Assembly: GCA_009763385.1 (NCBI GenBank)
Contig: CM019825.1
Span: 117,361,131-117,425,130 of the forward strand
Source: Coix lacryma-jobi var. lacryma-jobi
Taxonomy: Eukaryota > Streptophyta > Magnoliopsida > Poales > Poaceae
DNA length: 64,000 nucleotides
Reading direction: 5' to 3'
Position 1 is the first letter of the stretch, and every line of letters begins with the position of its first letter. Below the pieces are notes generated by a model. The model saw only the letters and a program-made list of their open reading frames with translations, made no database searches and was not told the origin of the DNA. Shown piece after piece: positions 24,360 to 35,999 of the stretch. The position numbers and the translations under genes were made by a program.

Positions 24360-24575
24360 TGATTAACCACGACGGGCATCTTTAGGTGCCCGCTGCGGTA
24401 AATCGATTAACCGCAGCGGGCGTTTTATGTTGCCCGCTGCGGTTAATACATTTACCGCAGCGGGCAAGGGCGCCCGCTGCGGTACTTGCCACGATTAACC
24501 GTGGCCTTAGCACCGCAGCGGACGCCTTTGCCCGCTGCGGTAAATGAAAATCGCCCCTGCGGTTAAGCATTGTGG
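24360..24575. repeat. CACTA right subterminal repeats
   Basis: Copies of TTACCGCAGCGGGC and its complement GCCCGCTGCGGTAA occur in alternating orientation, matching the left-end array. They define the second arm of the CACTA element. Confidence 0.8.
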
Positions 24576-24585
24576 CGTAGTGTTT

Positions 24586-26020
24586 GGACAACCCGAAGCT
24601 AGGTGGCCCAACTCATCACATTGTAGCACTTGACTTGGGCGAGGTCTTGTGTTGATCTTGATCTTCTACCTCCCCTTCTTGTCTTCTTCCCCATATCACC
24701 ATCTTCATGGTTGATCTTGATTTGATCTTGGGGATTCCTTGTGTTGGGGCAAGCTTTTGCAAGATGTCCCATCTCATGGCATTGATAGCACATGAAATGA
24801 GATAGCTTTTCTTGTTCTTGCTTCTTCATTTCTCTTTCATATCTTCTCTTGCCCCATCTCTTGCCTTTGACATTGCTCTTGTTGAAGCCAATGCCACTCT
24901 TGTCACCATAGCTTCTTTGATTCTTCATCATGTGCTCATGGGTGACCTTTGATCTACACCACCTCTCTAACTTGTTGCTCAAGTTCTTCACTTCACTTTT
25001 GAGCTCATTGTTCTCCTTCAAAATGTTATTCTCACAAGACATAGAAGTAGAACAAGCATCTATATGTGAAGAACATGGCATAGATAATAAATCTTCACAA
25101 GAGGTGGATACATGCTTCTTTTCTACATCACATGGGTTAGCACAAATATGTGATTGATCATTTGACCCAAATGATGAGCTCTCACTAGTTTTAGTTTCTA
25201 CATTAGAAAGCTTCTTAGTGAGAAAAGCATGGTCCTATACCAAGTTGTCATGAGCAACACTAAGTTCCTCATGAGTCAATTTAAGCTCATCATGTGAACA
25301 AGTAGTGACATAAAGTAGATGCTTTTGTTGTTCACATGCATTCTTTAGAAATGAGTTTTCTTTTTCCAAGTTTGTATTTTTAGACATCTCATTTTCTAAA
25401 GCAATGGTCATACTAGCATATTTACTCAAGAGCTCCTCATATGCATAAAGATCAATCACATTAGCTTTGCAAACCTTAGTGTCACCGTGTGACATGAAGC
25501 AATGTGATGTAGTGGTTGGAGAGCTCGAAGAAGTATCACTCTCATAGCCGGAGCATGAACCATCATCATCAAGTGTGCTTGGAATATCATCATCACTTGC
25601 ATCACTTGAGCTTGAGGTGGAGCAATCTTCCACAATCACGGAGTTTTTCTCTTGCTCAACCACCCCGTGTGCCTCTTCCTTGGGCTCACTAACATCATCA
25701 TCAATTGGAGCACTCCCATACTTGTCATTGAGATACATCCACATGTGATGGGAGGACTCCATATCCATGATCTCACTAAAGATATCATCATGCAAATATC
25801 TAAAAATGATGTTAGTAGCTTGGCACTCGAGATCTAGGCATTTCTCTTGTGCTTGAGTTAGATTCTTTTCATCCAACACATGAGAAAAGCCTACATCTAC
25901 GATCCACCACATTTGAGGGCAAATAAACTTGAAATTACACATCATCCAAGTTTTCCAACGTGTAAAGTGAGTGCCATCAAAAATGTGTGGACAATCAATG
26001 CCTAGCCCAAAAGTCGCCAT
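24586..26020 (-). pseudogene. C-family gag, 5' part right of the CACTA insertion
   Basis: Minus-strand gag starting at 26020 (MATFGLGIDCPHIFDGTHF). The first 261 codons are open to an in-frame TAG at 25235-25237. The same frame then continues to a coiled-coil-like segment (ENNELKSEVKNLSNKLE) and the zinc knuckle CYQCHEMGHLAKAC near 24765. A one-base loss near 24625 (KCYNVMSW) breaks the next knuckle just before the CACTA junction at 24585. The TAG sits at the same codon as in the left copy (5496-5498). Confidence 0.8.
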
Positions 26021-26057
26021 CCTCTCGGGTCGGTGAAGACCACAAATGAGAGACCTA

Positions 26058-26069
26058 GCTTTGATACCA
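26058..26069 (-). other. Primer-binding site, C array, right unit
   Basis: The minus strand reads TGGTATCAAAGC, identical to 6320-6331 and two bases from the LTR end at 26072. Confidence 0.8.
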
Positions 26070-26071
26070 GT

Positions 26072-29000
26072 TGACGGGTCGAGATGGCGGACTAATCAAT
26101 CTAGCTTGCAAGGTCACACAAACCTATGCAACTAGTACTCTAATCAAACACGGGGGAGCTCCTACACAATCTAGTGATGCAAAGCCACAAAGCCTAAGCT
26201 CACTAGCAATGCTCAATAACAAGGCTACACAAGCCAAATTAGAGAGTTCAACTTAGCTACACAAACTAAGCAACTAAACACTAGCACAAGAATAAGTGTT
26301 GCAACACAAGCTAGTGTAAACAGCAGGCAGTCGGTACTACCGGGCTGCTAGGCCGGTACTACCGACACCGGTACTACCGGGCTTTACAGCCGGTACTACC
26401 GAGCACCTGCAGGGAGCTATGAAATCGAAGCGGGTGAGATGCAATCTCAGGTCTAGCAATTACCCCACTTCCCTAGATGATGTAGATGATGAATGTAGCT
26501 TCCCAACGTCTTGATTCCTTGCCAAAAGGTAGATCGAGTCTTCCCAACTTAAGATAGAGTGAAGGAGGGAGGAAGAACACGAAGAACACAAGCAAAGCTT
26601 AATATGCAAGGAACAAAGAACAATAAGAGCAACAAGAGACGGGTGTTGGGGAAAAGGACCCTCGGCAGAGGCGCCGCTCGAGCTGGTGTCCAAAGAATAA
26701 CCCTCGATAAGTCTGTATGTCCTTGCGAGGTCCCTCTCCACTTCGGGATCGTTACCCTGACCCTCGGACACGGGTTCAACCCTCGTCGCCTTGTTGCGTT
26801 CCATGCAGGTCTAAGTCGACAGCCGCACTGCAGGCAACCCTCGCTGGCTCACAAAGCCACCCCGCTTGAAGCGAAGGCTCAAGCAAGCGGCGAATGTGCG
26901 TTGGCCCGAAGGCAAGCGAAGCCAAAGGACCGGCGAGCATGGCCAAAGGTCAAACCTTCGCTCTTCTCTCCCGAAGGTGAACAGAACCAGGTGGCGGCGC
27001 ATCGGAGAGGGGCCGGTTAGGGTTTCCACTTCAGATGTGTGTTTACGCTTTTGCCCTTCCTCCCTGCGTGGAGGTGAGGAATCTTTCCTGTACCCTTTTG
27101 TAATTTGGCCCGTGTCCCTTGGTTTTCCCTATAAATACCAAGGGGTGAACAGTGTAACGACACGATTTTTTGGGGGGAATTGAGCACCATTCTACTTTCG
27201 CTTTACCTTCGCTACCGTTTCCGACACTTGGTCACCTTCGCCGCGACCCTGCACAACTGCGAAGGTTGCGGCAAGTGCACGTCCAACAACGGGGATACAA
27301 GATTTTATCCCAAGGTTCACTTGGTTGCCACCAAGCTAGTCCCCGTTGAAGCAAGCCCAAGGTTGCCGTCGATCCTCTCGCTAGTGGTGACACTAAGCCA
27401 ACCTCTCCATGATGGAGTGCTCACCAAGAGCTCTAGCTTTCGATCCGGACGGACCACTTGGCGCTCTTCACGCATCTTCTCCACTAGAGTTGCTCTTCGC
27501 GATCTCCCGCGGGGCGAGCACAATGCCCCTCACAAAGCTTCTCCGGAGCCACGCACAATCTTCACGCGGGCTTCATGACGGAGACACGCACCAAGCCGTC
27601 TAGGAGGTGGCAACCTCCAAGAGTAAAAAGCACCACCGGCTTGCAACTCTAACACCTAGTGCCACTCGATGCTTTCTCTCAAAGCAACGCACTAGGATCG
27701 CTCTCTCACACAATCGGATAAGCACTAAAGCATATGTGTGTTAGAGGGGTCGCTAGAACATCCACACAAGCCACCAAGGCTATGGAGTGCTTAGCCAACT
27801 TGACCAACCAGCCCAACGCCGGTTACCATGACTATATATAGAGGGGAGCCACAAACTAGCCGTTTTCAACTTTTCTGCGCTTCGGTCGGTAGTAGGGTCG
27901 GTACTACCGGCCCCTATAGCGGTACTATCGGTAGGCCAGATCTAGATCTACACAGAACGCCTCCAAACTTCCTCCAAACGTCGGTACTACCAACCGGGGG
28001 GTCGGTACTACCGGGGGTCGGTAGTACCGGCCTTATGGCGGTACTACCTTTAGGCCAAATCAAGATCTACACAGAGAACCTTCAAAACGACTTCGATCGC
28101 CGGTACTACCGACCAGGGGTCGGTACTACCGAGGGTCGGTAGTACCGGCCCTATGGCGGTACTACCTCTAGGACAAAAATGGCACAACACAGAGAGCATG
28201 CGATCTGTTCATGGAGGGGTCGGTACTACCGGCCTCAGGATCGGTACTACCTCTAGGCCAAAAATGACCTCCGCGCTAAAACGGCCATAACTTTTAGCTC
28301 CGAACTCCGATTTCGATGATCTTGGATATTTTGGAAAGCTTATTCAGAGGGCTACACATCCCACATACAAAGCTAATCCAACTCACAAAGTGTTAGTACA
28401 GTTTTCCAATCCAAGATCCATCGCTTCTCTTTTTCCAACCAAAGCTTTCTCCAAAACTTCTCTGAGTTGATCCAAATCAACTCCAACACCTTCTCCTTTG
28501 CAAATGTGCCAACACCACCAAGTTTATACAACCTTGTGCATGTGTGTTAGCATTTTCACAAACATTTTTCAAAGGATTTTCACTTGCTCTCACCACGCCA
28601 CTCGATCCTAGCAACATCGCAATATTAGATCGCTCAAGTGGCACTAGATGACCGATATGCAAACAAGTTTGCTCCTCTTAATAGTACGGCCATCTATCCT
28701 AAACCCGGTCATAATCTTCTCTACACACCTATGACCGGTGAAATGAAATGCCCTATAAGTATACCTTTGCCTTGCGCATTCCATTCCATCTCCTTCGGTG
28801 TTGATGCAACACATGCACCAACCTATCATCAAATGATATGATCCACTTCATATCATCACATGGCCTCCATGGTCCATAGATCTTGACATCACTTGCTCTT
28901 CACCATCAATTTGGTCATTCGGCGCCAAGTCTTGCTTAAGCCTCCCGACACTCGGTACCAACGGCTTCAAAGCCTCCAACTTGCCCTTCACCTTCGCAAC

Positions 29001-29252
29001 CGGTTCATCAAGCCAAGTCTTGCCTTGATCTTCACCATCTTAGCCACATGACCACATGTCATGTTTCATGTGCATTAAGCTCCTTCTTCACATGTGTGAG
29101 CCTTGCAACATATTCCAAGCCATTTCTCCTTTATGGCATATGTTGCTCACACATGATCACATGTGGACCAATCACCTGTGTATTTCACTTCAACCACATA
29201 TTAGTCCACCTAAGTTGTCACTCAATTACCAAAACCAAACCAGGACCTTTCA
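26072..29252 (-). repeat. C-family LTR 2 (5' LTR), carrying a solo LTR
   Basis: Termini match LTR 1 (TGAAAGGTCC on the minus strand at 29252; CCCGTCA at 26072). It differs by a roughly 180-bp internal loss next to 26090 and by the 645-bp solo LTR at 26644-27288. It abuts the D-element RT sequence at 29253, where ACCCG would be the target duplication; the partner lies outside the window. Confidence 0.88.
26644..27288 (+). mobile_element. Solo LTR (645 bp) with target duplication ACGGG
   Basis: It starts TGTTGGGGAAAAGG and ends GTCCAACA, giving TGTTGG/CCAACA inverted termini. ACGGG is duplicated exactly at 26639-26643 and 27289-27293, and LTR 1 shows the empty site near 7076. A TATA box (TATAAATA, 27130-27137) places its promoter on the plus strand. 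No internal region remains, so it is a recombination product. Family is uncertain; a Ty3/gypsy origin is a guess. Confidence 0.9.
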
Positions 29253-31595
29253 ACCCGATAACAAATGCTAAGTCAGGGCGTGTACAAACTTGAGCATACT
29301 GTAGGCTTCCGACAACTGAAGCATATGGATCCGCTTTCATTTGATCGATCTCATACTGATTCCTGGGACACTGAAATTCTCAATATTTATCGCCCTTGAC
29401 TATGGGTGCAGGTGAAGGTTTACTTTTGTGCATATTGAATTTCTTTAGAACTTTTTCCAAGTATGCCTTTTGTGATAGTCCTAATACCCCTTTGCTTCTA
29501 TCTCGATGAATCTCAATCCCTAGAACGAACGAGGCTTCACCAAGATCTTTCATATGAAAGTTGGCTCCTGCAGTAGACTAACATCATTACTAGCCAGTAA
29601 GATGTCATCCACATACAAGATTAGGAAGATATAATTTCCATTCCTGAACTTTGCATAAACGCAATTATCCTCAACATTTTCTTTAAACCCAAACTTCTTT
29701 ATTGTGCCATCAAACTTCAAATACCACTGTCTTGAAGCTTGTTTCAATCCATAAATGGATTTCTTTAGGTGGCATCCCATTTGTTCTTTTCCTTCTATGA
29801 CAAAACCTTTTGGTTGTGCCATGTAAACGTTCTCATCTAAATCTCCATTTAGAAATGTTGTCTTCACATCCATTTGATGTAACTCTAAATCATAATGGGC
29901 TACAAGAGCCATTATGATTATGAAAGAATCCTTACATGAGACTGGTGACAAAGTCTCATTGTAATCAATTCCTTCCCTTTGAGTAAAGCCTTTTGCCACA
30001 AGTCGTGCTTTATACTTTTCTATATTCCCTTGGGAGTCATATTTGGTTTTGTAAACCCATTTACAACCTACTATTTTGGCTCCTTTGGGAATTACCTCTA
30101 CGTCCCAAACCTTGTTGGTAGTCATTGATCTCATCTCTTCTTCCATGGCCTCAAGCCACTTGGATGAGTGTTGGCTTCTCATGTCTTCTTCAAATGAGGT
30201 GGGATCATCCTCCATTTGAAACTCCTCAGTGTTATACACTTCATAATCATCAGGAATAACAGATCTCCTGACTCTTTGTGACCTTCTAGGGGCGACAACA
30301 GATGACCCATGTTCTATAGAGAGCTGTTGCTGCTCTTCCTCATGCACAACAATGGTTTCCATGGGCTCCTGAGGGACAAGTTCCACATGTTCACTCGTTG
30401 TTGCCATGGGAGGACATACAACAGGTGATCTCACTACAGTGTCCTGCACTATTGGTGCAGCAGGAATAGTCAACACAAAAAATGGTTCCTGAATCATTGG
30501 AGTAGGAGCATATACCCGCTTCTCCTCAAGATCAATTTTCCATGCTGTCGTGCTACCTCTGATCATCTGCTCTTCCAAGAAGACAGTGTGTCTGGTTCCT
30601 GAATCATTGGAGTAGGAGCATATACCCGCTTCTCCTCAAGATCAATTTTCCGTGTTGTCGTGCTCCCTCTGATCATCTACTCTTCCAAGAAGACAGTGTG
30701 TCTCGTTTCTACAAAATTTATATATCTATCTGAACACAGTAGAAACAAAAACCTTTTGACTTTTTAGGGTAGCCAATGAAATGACAACTATCTGTTTTGG
30801 GATCCAGCTTCCCAATGTTTGGGTTAAACACCTTAGCCTCAGCAGGACTCCTCCCACACAAGTGATTTAGTGAGGGTACTCGTCCTGTCCATAATTCATA
30901 CGGTGTTTTGGGCAGCGACTTACTTGGTACTCTATTGAGAATGTGAGTGGCGGTTTTCAGCTCCTCCATCCACAAACTCAACGGTAAGGTGGAGTAACTC
31001 ACCATACTGCGCACCATATCCATCAAGGTACGGTTACGCCTTTCAGCTACTCCATTCTATTGAGGCTCGCCCGATGTAGAATACTGGGCAACTATGCCAT
31101 TCTCCTGAAGAAACCTTGCAAAAGTTCCAGGCACTTGTCTATACGGGGTATGCCGACCATAGTACTCCCCCCACGATCGAATCTGACTATCTTTATCTTT
31201 AAGTCATGCTGATTTTCAACCTCAACCTTAAATATCTTAAATTTATCCAATGTCTCTGATCTTTCTATGATTGGATAAATATAACCATACCGGGAGTAAT
31301 CATCTGTGAATGTTATGAACGAGTCATAGCCATCCACACTCTTTACAGGAAAAGGACTGCAAATATCTGTGTGAATGATCTCTAAAATTCTTGTACTTTG
31401 TTTAGCATTTTTCTTTATTTGCTTTATATATTTTTCCTTTAATGTAATCTATGCATTGCTCTAGATCTGAGAACTCTAATGGTGGAAGAATTTCATTCTT
31501 AACTAATCTTTCTATGCTCCCCCTCGAAATATGGCCTAAATGACAGTGCCATAATTTCGATGACTCATTTTGAGTTCTCTTTCGCTTTCTATTTT
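29253..31595 (-). pseudogene. Element D pol: integrase C-terminus and reverse transcriptase
   Basis: Minus-strand Ty1/copia pol, resembling TNT1-94-like polyproteins. From high to low coordinates: GAG-pre-integrase zinc region (LWHCHLGHISRGSIERL, near 31550), integrase core pieces (DDYSRYGYIYP near 31290, DRGG near 31165, ELKTATHILNRVPSK near 30950), then RT (KARLVAKGFTQREGIDYNETL, HQMDVKTTFLNG, LILYVDDILLASND) at about 29560-30130. Frames are broken in several places, including a 110-bp tandem duplication. The region downstream of RT is cut at 29252 by the C array. Its 5' continuation is at 44017 beyond element E. Confidence 0.88.
30484..30703. repeat. 110-bp tandem duplication in element D
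   Basis: The block starting GGTTCCTGAATCATTGG at 30484 recurs at 30594 with a few substitutions. The period of 110 is not a multiple of three, so it also breaks the pol frame. Confidence 0.85.
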
Positions 31596-34571
31596 TGTCA
31601 CACCCCAACTTTAAGGATAAAGTTGAGACAACATACTCATGTGTGCCCAGGAAAAATCACACACATAAGTAGACAAATTACAAGAGTGGCATCATCACAT
31701 TGTTTATTACATCACGATAGTATTTAAAACAGAGTCTCACAACATACTGAACCACAGATCACTGAACTGGTACACAAACTAAGCCACAGGGAAACGTCGA
31801 CTGGGGGAGCAGCTAGCCTAGAAGTCTTCAGGAAAGTCACCAACTGCACCTTCATCTGTTACCCATCCGGGATTTTGCCCAAAAAGAAGATAAACAACAA
31901 ACGTAAGTACTCCACGTACTTAGCAAGCTAACATAGGGTTCATGAGGCTCAAAAAGGCTAACACTGTCTGACTGCAGTTAGCTTTTAAGTTGGTAAATTT
32001 TAGCATTAAGGTAAACGAGTATTGTGCTTAACCCTTAACCCATGATCCATTTGTCCAACAAAGGAAAGATATGACATCATAATGTACCAACAACATAAGG
32101 TAACAATTATTAAGTATCATAGTTCCGCTAGTTTTCCGGGCCGCTCGTGACCGTGAGCACGGCTGTTATAACAGTTTTACACTCTGCAGAGGTTGTGCAT
32201 CTTTACCCATAAGCCGTGTTACCCTTGTGCCCGAGGCGGCCAACCTCTTGATCCACTTCCGAGGTAGATCGGCAGGGCACACTATGAAGCCTTTCGCTGG
32301 TTTGTCTAACTGGTCGGGGCCGCTAGGTTTCCTTGGCAGGCAGATGTAGCAACACCCCTTTCTTATGGCACAAGGCCATCGCAGCTATACACATAGGAAC
32401 AGGAGCAGCCCTACACCCGAAGTGGCAAGCCCCTTTTTGCGCCCTTTCGGGTCACCGCTGCCGAGTTAGAAAAGGTCCAGTTTACTGAGCTAAAACCAGA
32501 GCCATATAGCACTCATGGTAGCACTGTCAAACCCAGCTTTTGCTAACAGCAAGTTTTATTAACCGTTTAACAACATATCAACATGAGAACAAGATCATCA
32601 TTGGACTGGATCAGTTGTAAGTCAGTTAGCACTAGCAAAGCTACCCACATGCATATATCCCATGGAAACAAGAACATCACAGATCACAAAGCTAAGTGGG
32701 TTTTCTAAGGTTGCTCAGTTGGACACATGCATAAATGAGTGATTAAAGTAAAGTGTATAGGTAAACAAGGAGATCCCATGCTAACTTGCCTTGGTTGTCG
32801 AAAGGTTGATCCTCCTGCTGGTCACTGAACGAGGGGTCCTGGTCGTACCACACCGACTCACCGTCTACTCGATCACAAACATCACCACGCATTCCAGGTG
32901 CAAACATACACGATGCAAACAGAGCTATTATTAGAACAATACACCAAACAGTAATAAACTGAAATAAAACTTTTGATAAAACTGAAGTACGCATCTCTAC
33001 GATCACAACAAGTTTTGGTTCATCGAAAACGGAGTTACGGCGTGAAAGTTACGATCGAAACGGTGTATATAAAGCCCTAATCAAGATTAACTTGGACTCT
33101 AAAACTAATCTATCCAAAACAGACTAACAGGGGTAGACACGGGTAGAGCACTAAATTACGAAGCTAACGCAATTTGAACGGGTCAAAACGAAGCTAAAAC
33201 GTGGATTTTACAAGCATTTTAGTGTAATGGCATTTCTGTAAATAAACTGAAAAGCATTTGAATTGAAATGGGAATTTAAATTAGATTTTAAATCGAATTT
33301 ACGGACGGCTGGACCGCGCCTCAAATCGACCGAAACACAGGGGCTTGGTCGGAAGATTTCAAAGACTCAGCGAACCGTGCCCGCTGGAGCGCGGGTTGAT
33401 TACCGTTTTCTCCGGGGGCTCTTAAGCAAAACTGCACGGCGAAGGGGTATCGGCTGCGCACAGCCGACGGATCGGCGATGGGCGGCGCGGATTAGATCAG
33501 AGAGGGGGAGTGCGCACGACGAGCCAGGGGCGCGCCGAGGCCGCGACGTCGTGGCGCCTCGCGACGGCGTGCGTGCTCCCGCCATGGATGGCGCACGGAC
33601 GCTTGCGGACCCGGCCACAGAGGGCACCGCAAGTCACACCAAGAGGACGGAGGGGAAGCGGAGCACAAGGAGATTCTCACCACGGCGGAGGAGGCGGCGG
33701 CGAGGCTCTGATAGCGGCGAACGACGGACGGAAGCGGGTGCCCGAGCGACGGCGGCGAAGCTGCGAGCGCACACGGCGGTTAGGGCGAAACCGAGTTTCA
33801 AAGAAGCGAGGGGAGGGGTTAGGGGGCACCTCCTCTGCGGCGCGGAGCTCCCGCGGCGTCAAATCGACCAGCGGAGCAGCGAGACGACGGCGCGAGCACG
33901 GCGGCGGCGGCAATGGCGCGGAGGGGCTCTGGGGGTTGCTCTGCGCGGCGCTGCGGGAGTGGGAGAGGGGAAAGAAGGAGCGGGGCGCGGGCGCATCTGC
34001 TAAATGGATGAGGAGGAGGCCGAGGTCGTGGGAGCGGGCGCCGCACGACGCGCGGACGACGCGGAGCGCGGCGGTTGCGCTCGGGCGAGAGCGAAGGGGA
34101 GGGAGAAGGAGGACGCTGACGGGCGGGGCCGCGACGTCAGAGAGAGAGAAGGGGAGGGAGCGCGCGGCGGCTGCAACGCGGGCGCGGAGCGGGCCGGCCT
34201 GCGGGCCGCGCGCGAGGAGAAGGGAGGGAGGGAGGAGGCCCAGCGTAGAAGGAAGAAAAGGACAGGGCCGGGGCAAGCTGGGCCTTCGGGCCGAATGGGA
34301 GGGAGAGGGGAGAGAGGAGAGGAAAGGGTTTTCTTTTTATTTTCAAAGCATTTCAAATCATTTCCAAAAGAGTTTGATTTCAAAACAAATTTTGGCAAAA
34401 ACCAGACACTCAAATAAATCCAGTGCATCAGCATGAATGCAAAAACATGTCGCCACTATTATTTTAATTCAACAAAAATTATTTTAATCCCTAGGTTAAA
34501 TGCTTCACAAAAATTCATAATTAAAGCATTTTCAACTATTTGGTTTTGGAGAAAATTTTTAGGGTGTTACA
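31596..34571 (-). repeat. 3' LTR of element E (2976 bp)
   Basis: On the minus strand it starts TGTAACACCC (34571) and ends GGGGTGTGACA (31596). The segment 33340-34300 is very GC- and CpG-rich and dense in long open frames on both strands, which I treat as a composition effect. An 87-codon minus-strand frame (32743-33006) with a hydrophobic N-terminal half is also open in the other LTR. TATATAAAG at about 33066 lies on the strand opposite to the element genes. Confidence 0.93.
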
Positions 34572-34590
34572 ACTCTACCCCCCTTAAGAT
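34572..34590 (-). other. Polypurine tract of element E
   Basis: The minus strand reads TTAAGGGGGGTAGAGT immediately before the 3' LTR. Confidence 0.8.
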
Positions 34591-34619
34591 GAATCTCGTC
34601 CTCGAGATTCGACTGGAGC

Positions 34620-35999
34620 TTACTCAAACAACTGCGGATAAGATTTCCGAAGATCTTCTTCTCTTTCCCAGGTAGCCTCTTCTTCTGTATACCGGTTCCA
34701 CTGAACTTTGCGCATCTTGATAACTCGGCTCCTGGTAACTCTTTCTGCTGTTTCCAAGATCTTGACAGGGTACTCTTCATAAGAAAGATCTTCACCTATC
34801 TTGATCTCTTCCAGAGGAACTTGTTCTTCAGGCATCCTCAGGCATTTCTTTAGCTGAGAAACTTGGAACACATCATGAACACCTGACAGCCTCTCAGGTA
34901 ACTCGAGCGGATAGGCCACTTCTCCACGTCTGGCCAAGATCCGGAAAGGACCTATGTATCTGGGTGCCAACTTTCCTTTCATGTTAAACCTCCTTACGCT
35001 TCTCATGGGTGACACTTTCAAATACACATAGTCTCCCACTTTGAAAACTAAGTCCCTCCTGCGAGTATCTGCATAACTCTTCTGTCGGGACTGAGCTATC
35101 CTTAGGTTATCTCGGATCATCCTTACTTGTTCTTCAGCATTTCTAAGAACATCCGGTCCGAACACTTGAGTTTCTCCTGTCTGATTCCAGAACAAGGGAG
35201 TTCTACACTTCCGTCCATACAAAGCTTCGAAGGGAGCCATTTTCAGACTCTTCTGGTGACTGTTGTTGTATGAGAATTCAGCATATGCCAGGCTTTTATC
35301 CCAACTAGTCCCATGCTGAAGGGCACATGCTCTCAACATGTCCTCCAAGATCTGGTTTATCCTTTCAGTCTGCCCATCTGTTTGTGGGTGATATGCAGAA
35401 CTGAACGTCAGCTTAGTTCCCAGAGATTGATGTACCTGATGCCAAAAGTGAGAAGTGAACTGTGTCCCTCTGTCGGACACTATTTTCTTTGGAACACCAT
35501 GCAGAGACACAATCCTCTCCATGTACAGTTCTGCTAACCTTGCTCCAGAATAGGTGGTCTTTACTGGTAAGAAGTGAGCGACCTTAGTGAGACGGTCGAC
35601 TATTACCCATATAGAATCATAGCCTCTTTGTGTGCGAGGTAAACCAGTAATAAAGTCCATTCCCACTTCTTCCCATTTCCACTCGGGTATCTGCATAGGC
35701 TGTAACAATCCTGCTGGTCTTTGATGTTCAGCTTTGACCTTCTGACAGGTGTCACATAGAGCCACATATTCTGCTACATCTCGTTTCAAACCATACCACC
35801 AGTATTTTTCTTTCAGATCCAAGTACATTTTGGTGCTGCCGGGGTGTATGGAGTAAGCAGATTCATGTGCATCCCGCAAGATGGCATCACGGATAGCTTT
35901 CACTTCGGGCACACATATCCTCTTTCCAAACCAAAGAGTCCCATTATCATCCATCCTGAATCCTGGTGCCTTTCCAAGCACTATGTTCTCTGCTATCTC
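34620..35999 (-). CDS. Integrase with C-terminal chromodomain, element E
   Basis: This is the DNA-insertion enzyme of the chromovirus, in frame with the upstream gag-RT frame but separated from it by one TAA (36000-36002). The first Met is at 35981. The H2C2 zinc domain (HPGS...CDTC) lies in the first quarter. The DDE core reads GMDFITGLP, VSDRGTQF and, 35 residues later, the Glu of QTDGQTERINQ. A GPF-type segment and a chromodomain (YPVKILE...WEREEDL) close the protein at 34620. In this family the chromodomain steers insertion towards heterochromatin; that role here is inferred. No frameshift is seen. Confidence 0.9.
   Translation of the reverse strand, partial: EIAENIVLGKAPGFRMDDNGTLWFGKRICVPEVKAIRDAILRDAHESAYSIHPGSTKMYLDLKEKYWWYGLKRDVAEYVALCDTCQKVKAEHQRPAGLLQPMQIPEWKWEEVGMDFITGLPRTQRGYDSIWVIVDRLTKVAHFLPVKTTYSGARLAELYMERIVSLHGVPKKIVSDRGTQFTSHFWHQVHQSLGTKLTFSSAYHPQTDGQTERINQILEDMLRACALQHGTSWDKSLAYAEFSYNNSHQKSLKMAPFEALYGRKCRTPLFWNQTGETQVFGPDVLRNAEEQVRMIRDNLRIAQSRQKSYADTRRRDLVFKVGDYVYLKVSPMRSVRRFNMKGKLAPRYIGPFRILARRGEVAYPLELPERLSGVHDVFQVSQLKKCLRMPEEQVPLEEIKIGEDLSYEEYPVKILETAERVTRSRVIKMRKVQWNRYTEEEATWEREEDLRKSYPQLFE

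Larger units (their letters stand above)
12002..24582. mobile_element. CACTA (En/Spm) element, non-autonomous, with a copia insertion
   Basis: The left end is CACTACTACAAAAATG and the right end GTGGCGTAGTG, so the outermost bases are inverted CACTA/TAGTG. The 3-bp duplication TTT (11999-12001 and 24583-24585) is exact, and the empty site is present at 4848-4862. Without element B the CACTA is only about 1.34 kb: 12002-12607 on the left and 23851-24582 on the right. No transposase motif is seen, so movement must have relied on another element. Both ends carry subterminal palindromes. The middle has gene-like GC-rich sequence. Confidence 0.92.

Noticed and set aside
33263..34436. Long Arg/Ala/Gly-rich open frames on both strands (repeated at 42708-43881)
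   Set aside because: They lie inside both LTRs of element E in a block so GC-rich that stop codons are rare in every frame. No motif or conserved domain is visible.
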